From the NCBI GenBank assembly GCA_020635255.1, contig JACKAC010000001.1, forward strand, positions 845,501 to 909,500: a DNA stretch of 64,000 nt, written 5' to 3'. The first letter of the stretch is position 1. Every line of letters starts with the position of its first letter. The notes under the pieces were generated by a model that made no database searches, had not been told where the DNA came from, and was given only the letters and a program-made list of their open reading frames with translations. The stretch is from Ignavibacteriales bacterium. Its GTDB lineage: Bacteria > Bacteroidota > Ignavibacteria > Tepidaquicellales > Tepidaquicellaceae. Shown here piece by piece: positions 52,720 through 60,702 of this stretch. Made by a program: the position numbers and the translations under genes.

Positions 52720-55572
52720 TTAGTTAGAGTTTTCAATTAATTTTATTTCTCGATTATTTAGTTTGTAAATTGAATATACGTGGTTATTTATCTCGTTATC
52801 TAGGGCTTTAAACTTACTTTCATACAGGTTCTTGTCTTTTTCTATTTTAGATTCATATAGTAATTTATTGGTTTTAATTATTTCTTTAACCAACTTTGTC
52901 AATCTTTCTATTTTATTTTTATCACTACAAATCTTTATTGGAAACTGGCTTAATTGGTTTATCTTTAATTCCGAGAAGAGCTTACCTTTGCGAGGTTGTA
53001 TTTTTCGGTAAAACCAGGTCATTAATTTTGAGTTTAAAATACCCAATATATAAAATAAATCGATATCTTTCCCTTGTGGGATGCAAACAAAAACATTATT
53101 ACTAAAATAATATCCTTCGGTATCAATATTAGCCAAAACAAAATCGCCGGTTCGTCTTACAACAATCTTATCATTTTCAAAATACTCTGGCTTTCCTAGC
53201 CCAGCATACTCTCCCTTTTCTTTGTCAATCAACTCTTTTTTGTAGTTTGCCCACATCCCTTGCCATTTCAGAAAATATCTTTTTATTTCGTCTCTTCCAA
53301 ATATTAATCTTTTACAAAATGGATTGATGTTTTCTGGAATAAATAATTTTCCTCTTATATTTCCTGAATGGATTCCTTCTCTAATGATGAATAAATCTCC
53401 GAATTTCGTATATAATTTAAATTTATCAAGGATATTTTTAGTTTCTGCATCTAAGAATAAATTAAATTTAAATCCATCAAGTTCTCGAAACAAACTTTGA
53501 TGAATTTTCTTTTCAACAGGTTTGTCTTCATTATGAATATATACTTCTATCGAATTAGTTTTATTGTTTGAATTAATTTCTGAAATAATTGAAATTACAT
53601 CGAGGTTTACACTTTCAAATACCATTCCCCAGTAATCTATTTTTTTTATTTTATGTTGTTCCAAAATTAATTTTCGCGTAGAATCATATTGTTTTAAAAG
53701 AAGTATATCCGGAAGGACCAAACCGAAGTATCCTCTTTGTCTTATTAGCTTTGTAGATTTCTCTATAAAAAATCTAAAGAAATCTAGAATACCAATTATT
53801 GAGGATGGGTACGTTTTCAGTAAGTATTGCTTTTCAATATTTGAAAATTTGACAGCCTTCTGACCCCAAGGCGGATTACCAAGAACAACGTCAAATCCAC
53901 CCTTTTTCATAATATCCGGAAACCTATCCTCAAAATTCATAGCGTTTATTTTTTTTTCTTCCTCAGTTGGGAATAGATTTCCCTCGTAAATATCAGTTCC
54001 AATAAGGGAATTCCCACAAATAATATTTCGACTTAAATCTGGTAATAGTTTTTCCTTCATCATAACTAATTGTTCATCAGCAGATGCCATAGTCTCATCT
54101 TCTAATAATTTAAGGAATAGTGAAAGCTGTGTTACTTCTACTGCCTGATAATCGATATCGACTCCATAAATATTATTTAAAAGTATTTGTTGCTTTTGGT
54201 GTAATCTAAGCCCATAAGTACCTTTTTCATCATTATACTTGCATCCCGCTTTTTTTGCTTCATCAGGATGATTATTAAACCATTTCCCGTGGTATCTAAT
54301 TAAAGTATCAAAAACAGTTATAAGGAATGATCCACTTCCGCAGGAAATATCTGCGAAACTCATTTTTGATATTTCGTTGGGGCTCTTTCCTTCTATAAAT
54401 TCCTTTATAGTATTTTGAACTATGTAATCAACTATATATTGAGGTGTATAATATACACCACCTGACTTGCGTACTTCAGGTTTTTCCTCAATCGTTGCCA
54501 TTTTACTTGTCGAGCTAACAACTTTTCCAAGGAATCTTTCATAAATTGAACCTAATATGTGAATAGGAATTTGAGCGAAATTGTATGGAGAATTTACATG
54601 GGATAAATCATTACAAATATCTTCAAAGATTTTGTAAGCAGGAGGTTTGAAATCTAATTCATCTATTAAATGTTTTTTAAAAACTAATCCATTATATTTA
54701 GTATCAAGCTTTCTACTTTCTGAAATAAATTCCTTCCATAAATCTCCTTTGCTTCCTAGTCCATCTATAATATGTTCTGGTTCTATAAGTTTATCCTCCA
54801 AAAATCTAATGAATACAAGTCTGTCAATTATTCTCTGCACTGTCTCTGTTAAAACTTCGCCTGTAAAGGATGGATTTGATTTCTTTATAGCTCGGGCAAG
54901 TACTTCCCTAATTTCATCTAATTCTTTTAGAAATGAATCATCAACCTGTTGGAAACCACCTTTAAATAATCCCTTTTGAAAATTTTTCTTAGGTTTAGGC
55001 ATATACAGATCAGCAAATCTGTCGAGTGACCCTTTTGATACATCCTCTCGGGAGAATAGGTGGTAGATTTTTCTAAATTTTTCTTCAATAGTATATTGGG
55101 AGTAGTGGTACTGCTGAATACATCTATCAATAGATGTTTTAACATCTGGTTTAAAACGTGAGTCAATTATGTGAAATTCTTCAAAGTCAGTTAGAACTGC
55201 TACGGAATGTTGTGAATTCCACCCATATCTTACTGCTTGAAAATAATCATCAGCTTTTTTTAGAGATTTAGATGGTTTTTTTGCTTCTACATAAAACTTA
55301 GAATCAGTGAAGTTTGGTGATAAGCTGAAAGAATAATCAGCCTTTTTTTGAGCTGTTCCAACCTTTACATTTTTCTCTACTTTTACTTCTTGCTCATAAG
55401 GATTTTTTTGAATATCGTGATTTACATCCCACCCAAGTGCTATAAAAAATTTATCAATAAAATCTTTTCTAACTTGTGCTTCGGAATATTCAGGAGAAAG
55501 GTATTGTTTTTCGTGAGTTTTGAAATCCTCAACTAATTGTTTTACTTGTTCAAATGCGGATTCAAATGACAT
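52720..55572 (-). CDS. Type IIG restriction-modification enzyme (Eco57I-like)
   Basis: This 950-residue single-chain enzyme combines cleavage, methylation and recognition. The N-terminal nuclease has D79 and EAK (96-98) in KADYSF...FYVEAKKPSK. GVYYTPQYIVDYIV (372-385), motif I FADISCGSGSFLIT (406-419) and motif IV LGNPPWG (564-570) make an N6-adenine methylase. The last 250 residues form a TaqI-like target recognition domain (FGDLFIIREGIHSGNIRGK, PRKGKLFSELKINQLSQFPI). It would methylate one sequence of host DNA and cut unmodified DNA nearby. Codons are AT-rich relative to neighbours, consistent with transfer. It is followed by a small unknown gene. Confidence 0.92.
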   Translation of the reverse strand: MSFESAFEQVKQLVEDFKTHEKQYLSPEYSEAQVRKDFIDKFFIALGWDVNHDIQKNPYEQEVKVEKNVKVGTAQKKADYSFSLSPNFTDSKFYVEAKKPSKSLKKADDYFQAVRYGWNSQHSVAVLTDFEEFHIIDSRFKPDVKTSIDRCIQQYHYSQYTIEEKFRKIYHLFSREDVSKGSLDRFADLYMPKPKKNFQKGLFKGGFQQVDDSFLKELDEIREVLARAIKKSNPSFTGEVLTETVQRIIDRLVFIRFLEDKLIEPEHIIDGLGSKGDLWKEFISESRKLDTKYNGLVFKKHLIDELDFKPPAYKIFEDICNDLSHVNSPYNFAQIPIHILGSIYERFLGKVVSSTSKMATIEEKPEVRKSGGVYYTPQYIVDYIVQNTIKEFIEGKSPNEISKMSFADISCGSGSFLITVFDTLIRYHGKWFNNHPDEAKKAGCKYNDEKGTYGLRLHQKQQILLNNIYGVDIDYQAVEVTQLSLFLKLLEDETMASADEQLVMMKEKLLPDLSRNIICGNSLIGTDIYEGNLFPTEEEKKINAMNFEDRFPDIMKKGGFDVVLGNPPWGQKAVKFSNIEKQYLLKTYPSSIIGILDFFRFFIEKSTKLIRQRGYFGLVLPDILLLKQYDSTRKLILEQHKIKKIDYWGMVFESVNLDVISIISEINSNNKTNSIEVYIHNEDKPVEKKIHQSLFRELDGFKFNLFLDAETKNILDKFKLYTKFGDLFIIREGIHSGNIRGKLFIPENINPFCKRLIFGRDEIKRYFLKWQGMWANYKKELIDKEKGEYAGLGKPEYFENDKIVVRRTGDFVLANIDTEGYYFSNNVFVCIPQGKDIDLFYILGILNSKLMTWFYRKIQPRKGKLFSELKINQLSQFPIKICSDKNKIERLTKLVKEIIKTNKLLYESKIEKDKNLYESKFKALDNEINNHVYSIYKLNNREIKLIENSN

Positions 55573-55660
55573 TTTATAGTATGGATTACAATTTTTTGAA
55601 AATACTGTTTATGTTTTGGATTTTCAATAAAGATTATTGTGATACAGGGTGGACTCTACC

Positions 55661-55687
55661 AAAAAAAGGCGGTCACAGACCGTCTTT
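55661..55687 (-). terminator. Terminator-like hairpin upstream of the type IIG gene (minus strand)
   Basis: Read on the minus strand, AAAGACGGTC-TGT-GACCGCCTTT is followed by TTTT. It stands ahead of the restriction-modification gene and would insulate it from read-through. Confidence 0.7.
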
Positions 55688-55699
55688 AAAACTAGTTTT

Positions 55700-55766
55700 C
55701 TTATTGGGACTATCCCCCATTTTACAAAGGGTCTACGACCTCGTAGAGGGGGACTAAGGGGGGTTA
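55700..55766. repeat. REP-like element (CCCCCATTTTACAAAGGG...GACTAAGGGGGG)
   Basis: Related to the element at 63,582-63,631, in the opposite orientation. Both carry a CCCCCCTTAGTCCC core (here as its complement). Nothing coding is seen in 55,573-55,849. Confidence 0.5.
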
Positions 55767-55770
55767 TATA

Positions 55771-55797
55771 AACAAAAAAGGCGGCTTGCGCCGCCTT
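55771..55797 (-). terminator. Rho-independent terminator (minus strand)
   Basis: On the minus strand AAGGCGGC-GCAA-GCCGCCTT is followed by TTTT, after the FG-GAP protein gene. Confidence 0.9.
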
Positions 55798-55849
55798 AAT
55801 AAAATCTTTTCTCAGTGTCCTTTGTGCCTCAGTGGCAGATCTTTATTCC

Positions 55850-56392
55850 TTACAAAATCGCTATCAACAATACCACTATCACCAGCACCAGTATTATCGT
55901 TATCAAAGTATAATGATCCAGGAACATTGAATTCTCCAGCTTCTGCACCTCGTAATTCGTTGTGTTCGTCTTCTTATCGAACGTCTTACCCATCACCGCA
56001 AAAACATCCAGGTCATTATCACCATCCGCGTCCGCGAAAAAGACCGGCACGGGCATCCCGTCGAAGAATGTATTGTACGTCCCCACGTCACCATACTCCT
56101 TATCCTCCAGCACAAAGACCGGCGCCTCATTACTTCCCGTATTCCTGTAGAATTCCACGTTACCCTCTGAGCTGAAATTCAGAATATCGAACACATTATC
56201 ACCATCCACGTCCACTATCGCCGGTTCATTGATTTTTAGATTATTATTAAGAAATTTTTCCGCTATTTTTTCAATATCCTGTTTTGTGTATGTCTTTGGA
56301 TTAACAGGAGGTTCGTTATCGGCGTATGAACTTGTAAATGCGGTCAGCGAGATAAAAAAGGTCAGGGCGGTAATTAAAATTGTGGTTTTCAT
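55850..56392 (-). CDS. FG-GAP/VCBS-like exported protein with C-terminal membrane anchor
   Basis: A 180-residue protein with a signal peptide (to about SSYA). Two acidic calcium-type loops, DVDGDNVFD (61-69) and DADGDNDLD (121-129), mark FG-GAP/VCBS beta-propeller blades. A strongly hydrophobic C-terminal stretch (161-180) should anchor it. Two blades are too few for a complete propeller, so it may pair with itself or be a remnant. Role unknown; it has its own terminator. Confidence 0.75.
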   Translation of the reverse strand: MKTTILITALTFFISLTAFTSSYADNEPPVNPKTYTKQDIEKIAEKFLNNNLKINEPAIVDVDGDNVFDILNFSSEGNVEFYRNTGSNEAPVFVLEDKEYGDVGTYNTFFDGMPVPVFFADADGDNDLDVFAVMGKTFDKKTNTTNYEVQKLENSMFLDHYTLITIILVLVIVVLLIAIL

Positions 56393-56495
56393 TGCTTCGG
56401 GGTTTAATTTAATAAAAGATAACCAACACGATTTAAAATTTCAAAAGTAAAAACGTGCCTCGGCTATAAAAGTGGGGCATAGAAGGGATTTTTTA

Positions 56496-57365
56496 ATGAA
56501 GGGAATTATTCTTGCGGGCGGTGCGGGGAGCCGGATGTACCCCGTCTCAAAGGTTTACAGCAAACAGCTCACGCTCATCTATGACAAACCGCTCATTTAC
56601 TATCCGCTCTCTATACTAATGCTCGGACGCATCCGTGACATACTCATAATTTCTAACGAAGAAACGATTCCGCTCTACGAAAAACTCTTCGGCGACGGCA
56701 AACACCTCGGCATCAATATCGAGTACGCCTTACAGCCCGCGCCTAACGGAATAGCCGAAGCCTTTATCATCGGCGAAAAATTTATCGGCAATGACAGTGT
56801 TACACTCATACTCGGCGATAATATCTTCTACGGTAATCTCTCCTTCTTCTATAACGGTTTGGAGAATAACGACGGCGCGACGATCTTTGGTTACCGCGTC
56901 AATGACCCGGAGCGCTACGGAATAGTAGAATTCGATAAATCCGGCAAAGCCATCTCCATCGAAGAAAAACCCAAAGCGCCAAGATCCAATTACGCTGTCC
57001 CCGGACTATACATTTACAACAATGACGTTGTCGGCATAGCAAAAAATATGGAACCCTCCGCCCGCGGCGAGCTCGAGATCACCGACGTAAATAAAGATTA
57101 CCTCTCCCGCGAAAAACTCTACGTAGAAAAGATCGGACGCGGGGTCGCGTGGCTGGATACCGGTACACCCGAGGCGCTCCTCCAGGCATCGAATTTCTTC
57201 GGTGTCATCGAGGACCGCCAGGGCCTGAAGGTGGCCTGCATAGAGGAAATTGCCTACGCGCGCGGCTATATCTCGCACGAGGAGCTCGATCGGCTCGTCC
57301 ACGCGATGCCCGCGTCCCTCTACCGCACCTACCTCACTAAATTCCTCGCGGAGGCCAGCGCGTGA
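56496..57365 (+). CDS. rfbA: Glucose-1-phosphate thymidylyltransferase
   Basis: RfbA makes dTDP-glucose from glucose 1-phosphate and dTTP, the first step of dTDP-rhamnose synthesis. From the ATG at 56496 (after AGAAGGGA) it has 290 residues, the normal length; a Met eight codons upstream is less likely. Signatures are GIILAGGAGSRMYPVSKVYSKQL, IYDKPLIYYPLS, LILGDNIFYG, YGIVEFD and WLDTGTPEALLQAS. Its stop overlaps the rfbC GTG start by four bases. rfbB and rfbD are not adjacent. Confidence 0.94.
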   Translation: MKGIILAGGAGSRMYPVSKVYSKQLTLIYDKPLIYYPLSILMLGRIRDILIISNEETIPLYEKLFGDGKHLGINIEYALQPAPNGIAEAFIIGEKFIGNDSVTLILGDNIFYGNLSFFYNGLENNDGATIFGYRVNDPERYGIVEFDKSGKAISIEEKPKAPRSNYAVPGLYIYNNDVVGIAKNMEPSARGELEITDVNKDYLSREKLYVEKIGRGVAWLDTGTPEALLQASNFFGVIEDRQGLKVACIEEIAYARGYISHEELDRLVHAMPASLYRTYLTKFLAEASA

Positions 57366-57910
57366 AGGTAACGAAAACAAACCTAGCGGGCGTCCTGCTG
57401 ATCGAGCCGCGGATATTTCCGGATGAGCGGGGATTTTTTTTCGAGTCGTATAATGAGGAGCGGTATGTGCAGGAGGGTGTGGACGTGAGCTTCGTGCAGG
57501 ATAATGTGAGTAAGTCGAAGCGGGGTACGATACGGGGATTACATTACCAGGTGGGGGAGTACGCGCAAGGGAAGCTGTGCCAGGTGGTAAAGGGGCGAGT
57601 ACTGGACGTGGCAGCGGACATAAGGCACGGGTCACCGACATATGGTGAGTATGCCGAGGCAGAGCTGACCGAGGATAATCATATGCAGATATGGATACCA
57701 CCGGGGTTCGCGCATGGATTTAGTGTTTTGTCGGATGAGGCGATATTCCTTTATAAGTGTACAGCATACTATAATAAGGAAAGCGAGCGGAGTATAATGT
57801 ATAATGATCCGGATCTCAGGATAGACTGGCGCGTGGAGGCGGAGAACATTTCGGAGAAGGATATGCAGGGAGTGGCGTTTAAGGATATAGGGAAGGATTT
57901 TGTATATTAG
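57362..57910 (+). CDS. rfbC: dTDP-4-dehydrorhamnose 3,5-epimerase
   Basis: RfbC epimerises dTDP-4-keto-6-deoxyglucose on the way to dTDP-L-rhamnose. The 182-residue cupin starts with GTG overlapping the rfbA stop. It shows DERGFFFESYNEERY, QDNVSKSKRGTIRGLHYQ (catalytic His), KGRVLDVAADIRHGSPTYG and WIPPGFAHGFSVLSDEA. The base usage changes sharply at the rfbA/rfbC border: rfbA is C-rich on this strand and rfbC is G-rich, which is odd for genes in one operon. Confidence 0.94.
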   Translation: MKVTKTNLAGVLLIEPRIFPDERGFFFESYNEERYVQEGVDVSFVQDNVSKSKRGTIRGLHYQVGEYAQGKLCQVVKGRVLDVAADIRHGSPTYGEYAEAELTEDNHMQIWIPPGFAHGFSVLSDEAIFLYKCTAYYNKESERSIMYNDPDLRIDWRVEAENISEKDMQGVAFKDIGKDFVY

Positions 57911-58391
57911 TTATTTTGTATTTGTTCTTTTGCTTGCCCAAAAGAACACAAAGAAAATTTTTTACGTACTTTTGTCTTGCCACAAAAGTACCCCCGTAGG
58001 GGCAGGCAAAAAGGCACGGCTTAATGAAAACATTTGACTTCGTCATAGTTCTTTTGCCTTGATGCAAAAGAACCAAAAGATCAAGGCCAGGCGTAAATAC
58101 GTCTAACAATTGTTCCGTTTTTTGCTCGGGAAAATAAACTCGCGGTTAAATGCAGTCTTAAATATCAGGTTCACTATTGCTCAAACAATATTTTCCCATC
58201 CCGACTTCGTCGGGAGCGCAAAAAGCCTCACAATTTTACCCTCCGACGAGTCGGAGGGACGACGATTTCCGCGATGGCCGGGATTAGAAGGAATTAACTT
58301 TTGTAATAATTAGTCAAACGATTTCATAATGCCGTAAGGAACCGCCTTCGGCGATTTTGGGTTAGATTTTTAATAATTAAAAAAGCATTTC
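57911..58391. repeat. Compound dispersed repeat between rfbC and queF
   Basis: The whole 481-base gap is repeat-derived. It holds the palindromes GTTCTTTTG-CTTGCC-CAAAAGAAC type, GTACTTTTG...CAAAAGTAC, and GTTCTTTTGC-CTTGAT-GCAAAAGAAC. An inverted, diverged copy of the A repeat follows (58,043-58,282, with AACAATTGTT, TTGCTCGGGAAAATAAACTC and GCAAAAAGCCTCACAATTTTA). No gene and no preQ1-type riboswitch is recognisable ahead of queF. Confidence 0.75.
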
Positions 58392-58772
58392 ATGAAGAAA
58401 TTTGATGTGAAGAAGACGGATGAAAATAAGGTGAAGCTATTGGAGGTGTTCGATAATTCATTTCCGGGAAGGGATTATATTATCGAGCATCACGCGGACG
58501 AGTTCACCTCTGTATGTCCGAAGACCGGGCAGCCGGATTTTGGCATGATAACGATAACGTACATCGCGAAGAAGAAGTGTGTGGAGCTGAAGTCACTGAA
58601 GTACTATCTGCAATCGTACAGGAACGAAGGGATATTCTACGAGAACGTTGTGAACAGGATTCTGGAAGACCTGGTGAGCGTATTAAAGCCGAAGTGGATG
58701 GAGGTGAAGGGTGAATTCACGGTGAGGGGAGGAATATATTCAGTGGTAAAGGCGGAGCACAGATCAAAGTGA
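58392..58772 (+). CDS. queF: NADPH-dependent 7-cyano-7-deazaguanine reductase
   Basis: QueF reduces preQ0 to preQ1 in queuosine synthesis, a rare nitrile reduction. This 126-residue form is the short, unimodular type. The catalytic region FTSVCPKTGQPDFGMI supplies Cys42 and Asp49. CVELKSLKYYLQSYRNEG and FTVRGGIYSV follow. At the substrate-binding FHE position of B. subtilis QueF the sequence is FYEN: the Glu is kept but His is Tyr. The gene is G-rich on this strand like rfbC and stands alone among repeats. Confidence 0.93.
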   Translation: MKKFDVKKTDENKVKLLEVFDNSFPGRDYIIEHHADEFTSVCPKTGQPDFGMITITYIAKKKCVELKSLKYYLQSYRNEGIFYENVVNRILEDLVSVLKPKWMEVKGEFTVRGGIYSVVKAEHRSK

Positions 58773-59390
58773 ACATTGACTTCGTCATAGTTCTTTTGCC
58801 TTGATGTAAATTTTCTCATGTACTTTTGACCGCGCAAAAGTACCCCCGTAAGGGGCAGGCAAAAACGCGCCGGCTTAAAATTTTGTACTTGTTCTTTTGC
58901 TTGCCCAAAAGAACCAAAAGGGCAGCCTAACGTAAATCGTCTAAAATTATTTCATTCAATGCTACGGCAAAAAAACTCGCTTCGCTCGGACAGTTTTTGC
59001 CGTCCGTTCCGCCTTGCGGGAACGACGCATTTCACTCATAATTTCTTAACGCCGATTTCCGTAATGGCTATCGATCACCTTCGGTGATCATGGACGACGA
59101 TTTTCGTATGGCTATTAATCACCTTTCGGTGATCATGGCCGACGATTTCCGCGATGGCCGGTTTATAAAGAGGTATAATTAAAGTTTTTTAACGACGATT
59201 TTCGTATGGTTTTAGTAGTGTGGTTTTAAGTGCAATTTTATAATGCCGTTTTTATCGTTACACGTTTCAAGTTTGTATTAAGGGATAAAAGTTTTAGAGA
59301 CGTTTTAAGTACATGGTCTGGATTCCCGTCCTACAAGTCGGATCATAGACTTTCGCGGGAATGACAATTTGAAGGGGTAAATTTTAAAAA
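58773..59390. repeat. Compound dispersed repeat (B1) and REP palindrome
   Basis: The 618 bases hold no gene. From 58,772 to about 59,166 runs a mosaic of palindromes (GTACTTTTG...CAAAAGTAC, GTTCTTTTG...CAAAAGAAC), a central block with ACTCGCTTCGCTCGG, and GATCACC-TTC-GGTGATC hairpins ending in GCGATGGCCGG. The block from GTTCTTTTGCTTGCCC onward is almost identical to 60,296-60,480. At 59,315-59,366 lies a REP of the ATTCCCG...CGGGAATGAC type with an enlarged centre. Confidence 0.8.
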
Positions 59391-59732
59391 ATGTTATATA
59401 TAATAGTCGGGATATTTTTGGTGTCGTCGTTTTTGGGAAGCCGTTTGTTTAAGAGAGTTATAAAGGGTGATCACCCGTCGAAGAAGTTAGCTGCACCGCA
59501 CGGGATATTGAATGGTATAGGGATAGTTCTTTTGATAGTATATATCTCATATTCTGAGAATATTCCGGTTTTACTTCCTTTTGGAGTATTTTTTATTGCG
59601 GCGGGACTGGGATCTGTGATGTTTGTTAGGGACATAATGGAGGTGGAAATTCCGAAATGGCTGGCATACGTGCACGCGGTACTGGCTACGAGCGGGTTAT
59701 TAATATTGATATTTATGGCATTTTCGGGGTGA
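59391..59732 (+). CDS. Small polytopic membrane protein, function unknown
   Basis: A 113-residue protein with four hydrophobic segments predicted to span the membrane (about 1-20, 40-55, 60-80, 92-112). The pattern LAAPHGILNGIGIVLL and WLAYVHAVLATSGLLI, with a His in two of the helices, suggests a haem- or quinone-associated small membrane protein, but I do not recognise a named family. It lies 91 bp before the tetra-repeat peptide gene and is not obviously in an operon with it. Confidence 0.65.
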   Translation: MLYIIVGIFLVSSFLGSRLFKRVIKGDHPSKKLAAPHGILNGIGIVLLIVYISYSENIPVLLPFGVFFIAAGLGSVMFVRDIMEVEIPKWLAYVHAVLATSGLLILIFMAFSG

Positions 59733-59760
59733 TAAATATAAAATATTATGAATATTTAAA

Positions 59761-59807
59761 TTGATACTAAAATCTATTCTTTTTATTTTACAATAGTTTC
59801 GAAACTA
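59761..59807 (+). promoter_or_regulatory. Promoter-like sequence and palindromic operator candidate for the tetra-repeat gene
   Basis: TTGATA (59761-59766), 17 bp, TATTTT (59784-59789). The perfect 14-bp palindrome TAGTTTCGAAACTA (59794-59807) overlaps the expected start of transcription, 17 bp before the ATG. That is the usual place for a repressor site. Confidence 0.45.
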
Positions 59808-59823
59808 ATTATTCAAAAAATCC

Positions 59824-60042
59824 ATGGACGTAAAAGAAATCAAACAATCTTCACACACAATTTTTCCGCCAGCCGGCTCATGGGACAAAGCATGTGAAAA
59901 GTCACATTCTATATTTCCTCCGGCAGGATCATGGGAAAATGCGAGCGAGAAATCTCACTCAATATTTCCACCTGCAGGATCATGGGATAATGCAAATGTG
60001 AAATCACATTCTATTTTTCCTCCGGCAGGATCATGGAAGTAA
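59824..60042 (+). CDS. 72-residue protein of four tandem SHSIFPPAGSW repeats, unknown
   Basis: A short leader (MDVKEIKQS) is followed by three 17-residue units and a 12-residue final one, each beginning S-H-[ST]-I-F-P-P-A-G-S-W, then D/E-x-A-x-x-K in the linkers. The units start at residues 10, 27, 44 and 61 and are 51 bases long. Between units 2 and 3 the 11-residue core differs at five bases, all synonymous, so the peptide sequence is being kept. There is no signal peptide or membrane segment. A promoter-like sequence, a palindrome and a 16-bp terminator frame it. Possible roles: multi-core precursor of a modified peptide, a repeat binding protein, or a signalling peptide. I know no family. 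Confidence 0.8.
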   Translation: MDVKEIKQSSHTIFPPAGSWDKACEKSHSIFPPAGSWENASEKSHSIFPPAGSWDNANVKSHSIFPPAGSWK

Positions 60043-60063
60043 GAGTTTATTAGTTTACAAGTT

Positions 60064-60100
60064 AAAGTCTTGGAGGTATTATACCTCTAAGACTTTTTTT
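60064..60100 (+). terminator. Very strong rho-independent terminator of the tetra-repeat gene
   Basis: A 16-bp stem (60064-60079 with 60081-60096; one G-U pair) is followed by a run of seven T. It begins 22 bp after the stop codon. Confidence 0.93.
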
Positions 60101-60103
60101 GTT

Positions 60104-60145
60104 TTACCTCACCCCCAGCCCCTCTCCTTTATAAGGAGAGGGGAG
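60104..60145. repeat. REP-like element (CCTCACCCCCAGCCCCTCTCC type), copy 1
   Basis: TTACCTCACCCCCAGCCCC followed by CTCTCCTT-TATA-AGGAGAGG and GGAGC. A near-identical copy lies at 60,616-60,660 in the same orientation. Confidence 0.75.
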
Positions 60146-60615
60146 CAAGAGTAAAGTGATCAGGCGGGGTGATCTTTAGTATCAGAAATGTGCGACTTAA
60201 TTATGGTACCTGTTCTTTTACCTGTTTAAGATATTTTATGTACTTTTGCCTCGCCGCAAAAGTACCAAAAAGGCGCGGCTTAAAATCTTGTACCTGTTCT
60301 TTTGCTTGCCCAAAAGAACCAAAAGGGCAGCCTAACGTAAATCGTCTAAAATTATTTCGTTCAATGCTACGGCAAAAAAACTCGCTTCGCTCGGACAGTT
60401 TTTGCCGTCCGTTCGCCTTGCGGGAACGACGCATTTCACTCATAATTTCTTAACGCCGATTTCCGTAATGGCTATTAATCACCTTTCGGTGATCATGAAC
60501 GGCGATTTCCGCGAGGGCCGGTTTAAGAAGGGTATAATGCTGATTGGAACTCGCTATGGGGGTTATGGGTGGACAGTTATGAGCGGACGGATTTTTCTTA
60601 ATTGGTTAGGGGATT
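60146..60615. repeat. Compound dispersed repeat (B2)
   Basis: From about 60,217 to 60,531 this is the second copy of the mosaic at 58,773-59,166. It includes GTACTTTTGCCTCGCCGCAAAAGTAC, GTTCTTTTG...CAAAAGAAC, the ACTCGCTTCGCTCGG block and a GATCACC/GGTGATC hairpin. No gene is supported; reading frames here arise from the repeat. Confidence 0.8.
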
Positions 60616-60660
60616 TTACCTCACCCCCAGCCCCTCTCCTTGTAAAGGAGAGGGGAGCCA
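60616..60660. repeat. REP-like element, copy 2
   Basis: TTACCTCACCCCCAGCCCC with CTCTCCTT-GTA-AAGGAGAGG. Same orientation and almost the same sequence as 60,104-60,145. Confidence 0.75.
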
Positions 60661-60702
60661 GAGTAGCTTTGGCATAGAAGCGCATTTATTAAGAATCCGG
60701 TA

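Noticed and set aside
58283..58391. Possible preQ1 riboswitch upstream of queF
   Set aside because: The stretch has no C-rich loop plus A-rich tail typical of preQ1-I, and it is largely repeat-derived.
59851..60039. Regular 51-bp repeats that might be read as a small CRISPR array
   Set aside because: The units are contiguous coding DNA in one open frame without unique spacers, base changes are mostly silent, and no cas gene is present.
60169..60677. Several short frames on both strands in the B2 repeat
   Set aside because: They follow the palindromic repeat modules, which are shared with 58,773-59,166 where the frames are broken.
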